Notes: a model not told the origin generated them from the sequence alone. A stretch of DNA of 7,053 bases from an uncultured Chloroflexota bacterium (GCA_903924005.1 CAIXZV010000450.1:1-7053); one strand, 5' to 3'; counted from the first letter of the stretch, positions 1 to 5,726 are shown. A program made the numbers and translations.

Positions 1-419
1 ACATGCACCTCGACACGGTGTTCACCTTTGTGGACCGTGACTGCGTGACGCTGTTCCCGAAGGTCGTCGACTCCATGACGGCGTACTCCGTCCGGCCATC
101 GGACAGGGCAGGGGAGTTGGACGTCCGCCGCGAGGACTCGTTCCTCGGCGCCATCCAGGACGCCCTCGCGCTGCCGAAGCTGCGCGTGGTGGGCACGGGC
201 GGCGACGCCTGGCAGGCCGAGCGCGAACAGTGGGACGACGGCAACAACGTTGTGGCCCTGGAGCCCGGCGTGGTGATCGCCTACGAGCGCAACGAGTCCA
301 CCAACGCGCGGCTGCGCAACGCCGGGATCAGCGTCATCACCGTGGACGGCTCGGAGCTGGGCCGTGGCCGCGGCGGCGGCCATTGCATGACCTGCCCCAT
401 CCTGCGCGACCCGGCCTGA
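1..419 (+). CDS. arcA: Arginine deiminase, C-terminal part (5' end outside window)
   Basis: Arginine deiminase hydrolyses L-arginine to citrulline and ammonia in the cytoplasm, the first step of the arginine deiminase pathway. About 138 residues are present, roughly the last third of a family that is usually about 400-420 residues long. MHLDT at the window edge carries the catalytic His and second Asp (His278/Asp280 in the Pseudomonas enzyme). REQWDDGNNVVALEPG and AYERNESTN are family-conserved blocks. GGGHCMTCPI at the C-terminus carries the nucleophilic Cys (codon 384-386). The reading frame is intact to TGA at 417-419. The gene is truncated only by the window edge, so the first catalytic Asp and the true start cannot be seen. 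No arcB, arcC or arginine antiporter gene follows; the next gene converges on it. The family call is secure. Confidence 0.96.
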   Translation, partial: MHLDTVFTFVDRDCVTLFPKVVDSMTAYSVRPSDRAGELDVRREDSFLGAIQDALALPKLRVVGTGGDAWQAEREQWDDGNNVVALEPGVVIAYERNESTNARLRNAGISVITVDGSELGRGRGGGHCMTCPILRDPA

Positions 420-432
420 CCCCGGTCTGGGC

Positions 433-2157
433 TTAGCCGCAGGTAGCCAACGGCGTCAGCGTGTAGTGATCCGTCCCGCTGCCCGCCACGCCGGCTGTTG
501 TGCCCACGATGTGGCCACTCATCGTGCCGGGCTGACCAAGCCCGTTGGGCAGCGTGATGGCGTACTCGCCATCGTAGTGGGCTCCGAATCCGCCATTTGC
601 CACGTAGGTGCCCGTCAGCCCGCCTGAGTACTTCGCGGTCCCAATCTTTCCGTCCAGCGTGAACGGCGCCGTGATGTCGCACACGTCCTGGTCCACCTTG
701 AAGTCCTGCAGCCCGCCCGTGAAGTGGTAGGCCGCCCCGCCGCCCGTGCTGGCGGTCAGCGTGAGCGTGGCGATGCCGCGCTTTGAGGTTGCGGTGAGGG
801 CGATCGTGGCTGACTTGTCCCGCTCCCCGGGTGCCGCGTAGCTCAGCGTGCCCGGCGTCTTGGGGATCGTGGTGGGATCGAGCGACGCCCCACCGGTGAG
901 CACCGCATCAAGCTTCGAGGGCACGTCGGCGTTGTCGAACCGGCCGACAACCGACACGGGGATGGGGGTGGCAGAGCTTGGCGCCACCTGGCCCGGCGAC
1001 GTGGCCACGATCTTCACGCAGCCGCCGCTCCGCCAGTTGTTCTGGGCGAGGTGGAGGGCAACAACGCCCATCTTCAGGGCCGCCGTGTGGCCGGTCTCGC
1101 TGAACTCGCTGACGTCGGCGATTGTGGCCTGCTGTGAGCTTCTGATGAGGTGGGCGTTGGAGCTGGCGGCGGTGCTGTAGTCCGTGCCGGTGAACCGAAT
1201 GGTCATGCCCGACTCGACGTAGACCTGCCGACCGCCACTCGCCTGCCGGGTGCCTTGCACGATGTCAATCTGGGTCTGCCCGTAGGTTGCGTCGTCGCCG
1301 ACGGTCGCCGTCACGTTCGCGGTCAAGTCCTCGGTGCGACCGTTGGCGCCCGAGTCCGCGCCGAGACGCACCTTGGCTGTGAAGTTCACTTGCCCGTTGG
1401 CGTCGGGGCAGCGCAGGCCGCGGATGCTGGCGGCGGTGTCCGACGTGGCGGTGACGCCGCCCTTTGAGGCATCCGACTGGATGCCGATGCCGAAGTTGGT
1501 GGACCCGTCCTTCGATCGGCCAAGGTCCAAGCTCAGCGTGGCCTGGGCGTCGCCGAAGGTCTCCTTCCCAGAGCCGCTGACACCGGCGCCGGGCGGGACA
1601 TCCGGCGTCCACATGTCGCTCAACCCGCTGACCAGGCCAATCATGAAGACTGCGCCGTCCGCGGTTGTCGCCGCCTTGGCCGCGGGCGGAACACCGGCGC
1701 CGTCGGCTGCGGTTGACAGCTTCGCGATCGCCAGCAGGACCCCGCTGGACCTCACATTTCCGACGCTTCCTGTGGGCTTGATTGGCAGGCTGGCGAGGGC
1801 CGACGTCAGGGCGGCGCGTTCAGCCGCCTGGATGTCGGCCTGCAGCGACGCCACGTCAGGCTGCAGCGCGGCGAGTGCGCCCACGGCGGCCGCACCGCCG
1901 GACGGCGTGAGGGCTTCGGGATCAAACGTGGGGATGGCCACGTTCAGGGCCGCCGGATCTGCGGGCATCACGCCGTCGGCGTTTGGTTCGGTGGGGGCCG
2001 CGGTGGGTGTGGCCGCGGACCCGTCGTTCGAGGCGGCTTCGGTGGGGGCAGGGTTGCTGGCTGTGCTGCCGCCGACACCGACGGAACCGCAGGCGGTCAC
2101 AAAGCAGGCGATGAGCAGGAGCGATCCGAGCCGAGCAGGCATCCTGGACGCAGTCAC
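433..2157 (-). CDS. Large exported lipoprotein of unknown function, 574 aa
   Basis: I do not recognise a family. The chosen start is GTG at 2157, because GGAGG (2165-2169, complement) sits 7 bases upstream; the ATG at 2142 would be 22 bases away. The N-terminus is a short lipoprotein signal: basic start, hydrophobic LGSLLLIACFV, then lipobox VTAC with lipidated Cys23 and Gly at +2. A Ser/Thr/Ala/Pro-rich tether covers about residues 24-75. An Ala/Leu-rich, probably helical part follows (about 85-175). From about 200 the sequence is Gly/Thr-rich and beta-like. Residues about 386-470 look like an Ig-type sandwich, and the C-terminal domain (475-574) is rich in Tyr/Gly strands. Cys250, 380, 493 and 573 are the only mature-part Cys besides Cys23, so two disulfides are possible outside the membrane. 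Catalytic motifs were not seen. It ends 13 bases from the convergent arginine deiminase stop. The lipoprotein call is good; the function is open. Confidence 0.85.
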   Translation of the reverse strand: MTASRMPARLGSLLLIACFVTACGSVGVGGSTASNPAPTEAASNDGSAATPTAAPTEPNADGVMPADPAALNVAIPTFDPEALTPSGGAAAVGALAALQPDVASLQADIQAAERAALTSALASLPIKPTGSVGNVRSSGVLLAIAKLSTAADGAGVPPAAKAATTADGAVFMIGLVSGLSDMWTPDVPPGAGVSGSGKETFGDAQATLSLDLGRSKDGSTNFGIGIQSDASKGGVTATSDTAASIRGLRCPDANGQVNFTAKVRLGADSGANGRTEDLTANVTATVGDDATYGQTQIDIVQGTRQASGGRQVYVESGMTIRFTGTDYSTAASSNAHLIRSSQQATIADVSEFSETGHTAALKMGVVALHLAQNNWRSGGCVKIVATSPGQVAPSSATPIPVSVVGRFDNADVPSKLDAVLTGGASLDPTTIPKTPGTLSYAAPGERDKSATIALTATSKRGIATLTLTASTGGGAAYHFTGGLQDFKVDQDVCDITAPFTLDGKIGTAKYSGGLTGTYVANGGFGAHYDGEYAITLPNGLGQPGTMSGHIVGTTAGVAGSGTDHYTLTPLATCG

Positions 2158-2164
2158 GTTGGGT

Positions 2165-2169
2165 CCTCC
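2165..2169 (-). promoter_or_regulatory. Shine-Dalgarno site fixing the GTG start at 2157
   Basis: On the minus strand GGAGG lies inside a purine run (GGGGGAGGA), 7 bases before GTG at 2157. This favours the GTG over the in-frame ATG at 2142. It also argues against the upstream in-frame extension to 2391, which has no comparable site. Confidence 0.8.
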
Positions 2170-2194
2170 CCCTGCTGGCGCTGGCTGGACACGA

Positions 2195-2200
2195 ACCATA
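2195..2200 (-). promoter_or_regulatory. Possible -10 element for the 574-aa lipoprotein gene
   Basis: Read on the minus strand this is TATGGT (4 of 6 to TATAAT, fits TANNNT), about 38 bases before the GTG start. It predicts a leader of roughly 30 bases that contains the SD site. I see no good -35; the hexamer at 17-base spacing is ACACCG. Just upstream is a 13-base palindrome CACCG-tag-CGGTG (2210-2222), which could be an operator or chance. Confidence 0.25.
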
Positions 2201-2319
2201 ACAGCCCAGCACCGTAGCGGTGTGGCGGTGTCCTCGGTTCGGAAACGCCTTCCTGCGTCCTGTGCGCGATCCGGCGTGCGAGCGGGTAGAACCGTAACGA
2301 TGTCCGGACGCTGGCCGGT

Positions 2320-2400
2320 GATCCTCCCGGTCACGAACGGTTCAAGACAGGACCGCAGTCGCGCCGGCCCGTCAGGCCGGGGGCCCATCACCGGAGGATC
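2320..2400 (+). promoter_or_regulatory. Possible leader RNA structure masking the SD of the 2406 gene
   Basis: GATCCTCC at 2320-2327 is exactly complementary to GGAGGATC at 2393-2400, which contains the SD (GGAGG, 2393-2397) of the downstream gene. With one bulged C (2328) the helix continues through GGT/ACC to 11 pairs. An overlapping alternative pairs CCGGTGAT (2315-2322) with ATCACCGG (2387-2394) and leaves most of the SD free. A small hairpin CCGGCC-cgtca-GGCCGG (2364-2380) sits inside the loop. If transcription starts upstream of about 2315, translation could be switched by these pairings. No promoter was confidently placed, so this is inference from complementarity. Confidence 0.35.
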
Positions 2401-2405
2401 AACCC

Positions 2406-2924
2406 GTGGGACGTCGACTCCTTTCGCTTGCTGCCGCAGCCGTGCTTTTGGTCGCGCTTGGCGCTGCGCCCGTCTCCGCGTCCAGCCACGCGCCGAAGTG
2501 GACCGTCATTCAGGACGACATGACACCCGTCGCCGGCATGCAGTCCGTCTGCGGCAACCACACCTACACGGCGACTTCGGGATCCGTGCACTTCGTCTGG
2601 CTCCAGCAGGGGGTCGTCGACTTCGGGACCTGGATCGCCCAAACGGACGGCAAGGCCACTGAGGACTGGACGATGCTGGGCGTCAAGGTCGTCGACAACC
2701 ACGGCCGGACCCACCGCGTCGAGGGCAGGCAGCACGTATCGGCGTCGTTCAGCGCCGGCCAGGACATCAACCTGGGACCGATCGACTACTACCGCCTCAC
2801 GATCGACATCCAGATCGAGGGCACCCACGACGGCCACCACGTGGTGGCGCGCTGGTACCCCAACGGCGACTTCGTTGTGCTCTCCGACAAGGGCACCTGC
2901 ACGGATCTGACCCTGTACTCGTAG
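2406..2924 (+). CDS. Small Sec-secreted protein of unknown function, 172 aa
   Basis: No family is recognised. The start is GTG at 2406 with GGAGG (2393-2397) 8 bases upstream. The N-terminus is a classical signal peptide: basic MGRR, a hydrophobic core from about residue 5 to 20 (LLSLAAAAVLLVALGA), and a likely signal peptidase I site after APVSA (about residue 25). There is no lipobox, so the mature protein of about 147 residues should be released or loosely attached. It has only two Cys (49 and 165), near the two ends of the mature part, which suggests one disulfide closing the fold. Alternating hydrophobic residues, aromatics (W64, W76, W88, W150) and no long helix suggest a beta sandwich. 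Several His lie in the C-terminal half, including HDGHH at about 141-145. It is transcribed away from the 574-aa lipoprotein and followed by a strong hairpin, so it is probably monocistronic. Confidence 0.85.
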   Translation: MGRRLLSLAAAAVLLVALGAAPVSASSHAPKWTVIQDDMTPVAGMQSVCGNHTYTATSGSVHFVWLQQGVVDFGTWIAQTDGKATEDWTMLGVKVVDNHGRTHRVEGRQHVSASFSAGQDINLGPIDYYRLTIDIQIEGTHDGHHVVARWYPNGDFVVLSDKGTCTDLTLYS

Positions 2925-2940
2925 GCAGCCACTCGTTCAG

Positions 2941-2977
2941 GCGGCGGCGCCCTCGCATTCGGCGGGGGCGCTGCTGC
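2941..2977 (+). terminator. Long GC-rich hairpin after the secreted-protein gene
   Basis: The arms 2941-2956 and 2962-2977 form a 16-pair stem that is continuous if three G-U pairs are allowed, around a 5-base loop (attcg). It starts 16 bases after the TGA-strand stop of the upstream gene (TAG, 2922-2924). There is no T-run after it, so it is not a textbook intrinsic terminator. In a high-GC genome it may still end transcription or protect the 3' end of the mRNA. Confidence 0.5.
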
Positions 2978-3125
2978 GCGCCGGATCACCGCCGCGGGCA
3001 GCGCGCCGAGCACCCGCCTTGACGCTACCGTGGCGCACAACCCGCGAGGGTCGCGGCCCCATGTGTCAGACTCCCGGTCCAGCGCGCCGCACCTTCCGCA
3101 ATTCGCCACATCGGAGGAACCTGAC

Positions 3126-3713
3126 GTGCGCTCGAGGCTCGCTCCCGCCGCGTGTGCGGCCGTCGTTGCGCTGATGGTCGCGGCCTGCGGTGGCGGCGGC
3201 GCAGCAGGGCCCACGCGTGCGCCGGCACAGGCCGCCCCGACCACAGTTGCGACCACGGTCCCGGGAACGCCGGCCGCCGAGATCCAGATGTGTGACCTCG
3301 TCACTGGCGCGGACGTGTCGGGCGCCTCGCCGTTCTCGATCCCGCTTGAGGCAGTCAAGCCGCAGACGGCACAGCCCGGGTCGTGCGTCTACCAGTTCCA
3401 CAAGGACGGCGAGTACGCGAGCATCCGCATCGACCTGGTGGGCTTTGACTCGCACGAGACGGCGGTTGCGGCCCTGCAGGCCCACAGCGAGGCCATCCAG
3501 AGCGCGTACGGCATCACCCGCGAGGCGGTCGCAGGCATTGGCGATCAGGCCGCTTGGAGTGCCGGGACCGCTGAGGATGCGGGTATCGACGTGGTCTCGG
3601 GCAGCCGGCTGATCACCGTCAACCTCAACAGCCCGGGCGGCAAGGTTACCGATGCGGCACGACGCGCCACCGCCATCACCCTGGCCAAGCTAGTCCTCAG
3701 CCGCGTCAGCTGA
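3126..3713 (+). CDS. Lipoprotein, DUF3558-like, 195 aa
   Basis: The start is GTG at 3126, with GGAGG (3113-3117) 8 bases upstream. Extending the frame to ATG 3030 adds a hydrophilic stretch ahead of the signal peptide and is rejected. The signal ends in lipobox VAAC with Cys21 lipidated, followed by GGGG and a Pro/Thr/Ala tether to about residue 52. The globular part opens with CDLVTGADV (Cys56) and has a second Cys in GSCVYQF (Cys87). It then shows an alternating strand (ASIRIDLVGF), a helix with many Ala (about 107-125), the turn AGIGDQAAWS, a strand SGSRLITVNL and a final helix. This order, with a Cys-Asp-Leu opening and the Cys-x-Tyr partner, resembles the DUF3558 lipoproteins of actinobacteria, whose role is unknown. 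That assignment is by eye only. It is probably outside the membrane, with a Cys56-Cys87 disulfide. Confidence 0.86.
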   Translation: MRSRLAPAACAAVVALMVAACGGGGAAGPTRAPAQAAPTTVATTVPGTPAAEIQMCDLVTGADVSGASPFSIPLEAVKPQTAQPGSCVYQFHKDGEYASIRIDLVGFDSHETAVAALQAHSEAIQSAYGITREAVAGIGDQAAWSAGTAEDAGIDVVSGSRLITVNLNSPGGKVTDAARRATAITLAKLVLSRVS

Positions 3714-3748
3714 CGGACTGCAATTCGCTCCGGCGGCGGCTCCACGCG

Positions 3749-3789
3749 GGCGACACCCCACCAGTCTTGACGCCCGTGCTGGTGTCGCC
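3749..3789. repeat. Perfect 9+9 inverted repeat spanning the promoter
   Basis: GGCGACACC (3749-3757) and GGTGTCGCC (3781-3789) are exact reverse complements with 23 bases between them. A competing pair, CACCAG (3759-3764) with CTGGTG (3779-3784), overlaps the right arm, so the two structures exclude each other in RNA. It starts 35 bases after the stop of the upstream lipoprotein gene. It could be part of that gene's 3' end, an operator over the promoter at 3767-3794, or chance in GC-rich DNA. Confidence 0.5.
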
Positions 3790-3794
3790 ATACT
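3767..3794 (+). promoter_or_regulatory. Sigma70-type promoter for the 291-aa lipoprotein gene
   Basis: TTGACG (3767-3772, 5 of 6 to the -35 consensus) is followed after 16 bases by CATACT (3789-3794, 4 of 6 to the -10). It is about 107 bases from the ATG at 3901, so a leader of roughly 100 bases is predicted. The -10 lies in a 13-base palindrome CGCCA-tac-TGGCG (3786-3798). The -35 lies in the loop of a larger 9+9 inverted repeat (3749-3757 / 3781-3789). Confidence 0.45.
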
Positions 3795-3900
3795 GGCGCG
3801 AGGTGCGGGCGGCGCAGAACCGCGGCGACCCGCGCAGGCAAGCCAGACCGCGCCAAAGCGTTCCCGACCAAGGCCCGCCTGACAGGAGAGGTCTCAGCCC

Positions 3901-4776
3901 ATGCGTCCCCTCGGCATGCGACCTGCTCGCCATGGCCGCCTCACGGCCGGTGCCGTGCTTGTCCTGTTGGCGGCTGGTCTCAGCGGCTGCGGCGGTGCCG
4001 GTGGCGTCCCATCGGCGGCGGCACCCACGCCCGAGGCCACCTCGCCGGACGGCACACCCCCAACCGGCACAGCCTCCGCGGGTGCCTGGCACGGAACCGT
4101 CTCCTTCCACGCGGTGATCAACGAGCTCAAGGATGGCCCATCCCCGGACGACCCCACCATCAAGATCCATGAAGAGACACGCGCCGATGTGACCGACGAG
4201 TTCAAGGTGGGCGGAAGCGAGCCGGCGGACACCGCTGACTTCGGGACCAGCCTTGTGAACCTCACCGGATCCGTGGCCAACCATGGATCCACGAAGGAGC
4301 GGTACGTCTACACGTCCGACAAGGTGAACGCCCTTGGCTGCCACTACACCGACGAGACCGGCACAGACGTCACTGGGTCGTGGACCGAGAACGCCACGGC
4401 TCAAGGTGCGATCCGGTTCTCCGAGGACGGCAGCTACACCATCGACATGGTCGCCGGCGGTGACCCGGTGACGGGCGAGTCCCTGACGCCGCAGCTCCCC
4501 AAGGACCTGTGGGAGACGTTCACCATCCTCGCAGGGGCACCGGCCGACTGCCCCACGGCCCTCGGTCATCAGGCCGCCACGGAGGGACCGGTCCTGCTCT
4601 GGGCGTCGTCGGCCAAAGGCCCCTATGACCAGATTGCCGGCCATGCTGCCGGTTCAGGACCCGGGACCGCCGTAGACGGCTCGGCCTCGTTTGTGGTTGA
4701 CGCACCCCTGAAGACGACCATCACCGTGACCTGGCACCTGGTCCACGACGGAGCGCTCGTCCTGCCGCACAGCTGA
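3901..4776 (+). CDS. Exported lipoprotein of unknown function, 291 aa
   Basis: The start is ATG at 3901 with a purine-rich SD (AGGAGAGG, 3884-3891), 9-12 bases upstream depending on register; ATG 3916 is in frame but too far from it. A basic N-terminus (residues 1-13), hydrophobic core and lipobox LSGC give lipidated Cys30, then GGAGG and a Pro/Thr/Ala/Ser tether to about residue 61. The mature domain starts near AWHGTVSFH. It has only two further Cys (147 in GCHYT and 217 in DCPTA), a probable disulfide. The sequence suggests alternating strands with acidic, polar loops (such as DGPSPDDP and EETRADVTDE) and ends in a strand TTITVTWHL. No enzyme motif was found and no family is recognised. 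It has its own promoter candidate and is followed by a hairpin, so it is likely a single-gene unit. A surface binding role is possible but unsupported. Confidence 0.86.
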   Translation: MRPLGMRPARHGRLTAGAVLVLLAAGLSGCGGAGGVPSAAAPTPEATSPDGTPPTGTASAGAWHGTVSFHAVINELKDGPSPDDPTIKIHEETRADVTDEFKVGGSEPADTADFGTSLVNLTGSVANHGSTKERYVYTSDKVNALGCHYTDETGTDVTGSWTENATAQGAIRFSEDGSYTIDMVAGGDPVTGESLTPQLPKDLWETFTILAGAPADCPTALGHQAATEGPVLLWASSAKGPYDQIAGHAAGSGPGTAVDGSASFVVDAPLKTTITVTWHLVHDGALVLPHS

Positions 4777-4781
4777 CGCCG

Positions 4782-4799
4782 GCAGGCCCCAGGGCCTGC
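4782..4799. terminator. Hairpin between convergent genes, possible shared terminator
   Basis: GCAGGCC (4782-4788) pairs with GGCCTGC (4793-4799) as a 7-base stem with a 4-base loop (ccag). It lies 5 bases after the stop of the 291-aa lipoprotein gene and about 35 bases from the stop of the convergent protease gene. Being symmetric it could act in both directions. No T-run follows on either strand. Confidence 0.5.
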
Positions 4800-4833
4800 A
4801 ACTCGCGCTTGCGGCCGCGCGATGCTCCGTCGG

Positions 4834-5637
4834 CTAGCTGCCGGGCGGAGTGAGGCCGCAGTTGGGCGTGGTGCAGAGTTCCAGCCCCAACTGGGTCAGG
4901 CCCTCGGCGAGCGGGGTGAACCCGAGGTCCCCGTCAAAGGAGCGGCTGGTGACCCCGGCCGGGATCCCGCGCACAAGAACCGCGCCGCCGGAGTCGCCAG
5001 TCTCTACGCGGATGTCCGCGGCCACCATGCAGGGGAAGTAGTCGCCGTCTTCGGGGTGGAGGTAGTCGCCCTTCTCCAGGACCGCGCCGCTCCGATAGAT
5101 GTTGCGGCCGTCAATCTCAACCTGATCGCCCGGCCTGATGTCGCCGCACGCCAGCGGCCGCGCGCCTTCGGCGACCACCCGGTAGCCCGCGGTGCCCATG
5201 TCCACCACGTTCAGGTATCCCCACGGGATACGGTCGATGGCGACGATCAGGTAGTTCAGGTCGGACGACGCGCAGCGATGCCCGGCATACGGGCATGACG
5301 CATCGCGGGCGGCGGGGCCAAAGACGCCACGCACCGTCGTTCCATCCGGGTCGTATGCAACGGTGCCCTCGGTTGTGCAGTGGCCGGTGGAGGTGAGCAC
5401 GATCGTGTCGCCGTGACGGGCGTAGAACCCGCCTGCGCAGTAGCCCCACAACTGCTGGCCCGCAAGCACCGGCGGGCTATACAGCGCGGTGGTGCGGCGC
5501 GGCTGCATGACTTCGCGAGCGGCCACGTAGCACGCCGCCCCGAGCAGCAGCCCCGCCAGCACCACGGCGATGAACCGGACGACCCGGTACCGCGGCCGTC
5601 CGCTCGTCCCGGGTGTCGGCGTCAATGCGGTCCTCAT
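4834..5637 (-). CDS. Membrane-anchored trypsin-like (S1 family) serine protease, 267 aa
   Basis: The protein has a cytoplasmic basic N-terminus (about 1-21), one hydrophobic segment (about 22-39, RFIAVVLAGLLLGAACYVA) and an extracytoplasmic catalytic domain. TIVLTSTGHC places the catalytic His at 86, in the usual T-A-x-H-C context. DLNYLIVAI gives the likely Asp126, and ETGDSGGAVL gives the nucleophile Ser216 with the GDSGG signature, so the triad looks complete. Nine Cys occur (36, 67, 87, 115, 122, 164, 203, 255, 260), eight of them outside, suggesting up to four disulfides. There is no obvious propeptide, and residues 40-60 look like a linker. The domain is small but within the S1 range. 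The start is uncertain: ATG 5637 has no clear SD, while TTG at 5625 has GAGG 6 bases upstream and would remove only four residues. Substrate unknown. A non-proteolytic S1-fold protein is the main alternative. Confidence 0.85.
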   Translation of the reverse strand: MRTALTPTPGTSGRPRYRVVRFIAVVLAGLLLGAACYVAAREVMQPRRTTALYSPPVLAGQQLWGYCAGGFYARHGDTIVLTSTGHCTTEGTVAYDPDGTTVRGVFGPAARDASCPYAGHRCASSDLNYLIVAIDRIPWGYLNVVDMGTAGYRVVAEGARPLACGDIRPGDQVEIDGRNIYRSGAVLEKGDYLHPEDGDYFPCMVAADIRVETGDSGGAVLVRGIPAGVTSRSFDGDLGFTPLAEGLTQLGLELCTTPNCGLTPPGS

Positions 5638-5692
5638 TCGGGTGGCACTCGGCGGTTGTCCGTGGCGTGATATTCGGCGCGAACAGCCCGGC

Positions 5693-5701
5693 TTGTCCAC
5701 A
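5693..5701 (+). promoter_or_regulatory. DnaA box, high-GC consensus form
   Basis: TTGTCCACA matches exactly the DnaA-box form preferred in high-GC bacteria such as Streptomyces and Mycobacterium (TTATNCACA in E. coli). It lies in the spacer between the protease gene and dnaE, 111 bases before the dnaE start. A second TTGTCC (5656-5661) 37 bases upstream matches only the first six bases. I saw no other full box in the window. It is embedded in a small inverted repeat CTTGT-cc-ACAAG (5692-5703). Binding of DnaA here is inference. Confidence 0.5.
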
Positions 5702-5702
5702 A

Positions 5703-5726
5703 GTCGTTCCGCATGGTCGGAACGAC
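5703..5726. repeat. Perfect 9+9 inverted repeat, possible operator upstream of dnaE
   Basis: GTCGTTCCG (5703-5711) and CGGAACGAC (5718-5726) are exact reverse complements around a 6-base centre (catggt). It adjoins the DnaA box and lies between two divergent genes, which suits an operator for a dimeric repressor. It does not match the LexA box patterns I know (CGAAC-N4-GTTCG). It could instead be a hairpin in a leader transcript. Confidence 0.5.

Noticed and set aside
2158..2391. N-terminal extension of the 574-aa lipoprotein to ATG 2391
   Set aside because: It would bury the lipoprotein signal about 78 residues inside the protein. The strong SD and GTG at 2157 explain the start.
1334..2662. 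442-codon open frame on the plus strand
   Set aside because: It lies antisense to the lipoprotein gene, crosses the divergent spacer and overlaps the next gene out of frame. It has no SD and no recognisable domain.
2976..3089. Three copies of GCGCGCCG (2976, 3001, 3082)
   Set aside because: The word is pure G/C, and such repeats are expected by chance in DNA this GC-rich. There is no regular spacing.
3030..3125. N-terminal extension of the DUF3558-like lipoprotein to ATG 3030
   Set aside because: It adds 32 hydrophilic residues before a complete signal peptide. GGAGG sits 8 bases before GTG 3126.
4268..4291. Two GGATCC words 18 bases apart inside the 291-aa lipoprotein gene
   Set aside because: They are within codons of a normal coding frame, with no further repeat around them.
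3706..4644. 312-codon minus-strand frame
   Set aside because: It is antisense to the 291-aa lipoprotein, whose signal peptide, lipobox and SD make the plus strand the real gene.
5656..5664. Second DnaA-like site TTGTCCGTG
   Set aside because: It matches only the first six of nine bases of the box, which is too weak to call alone.
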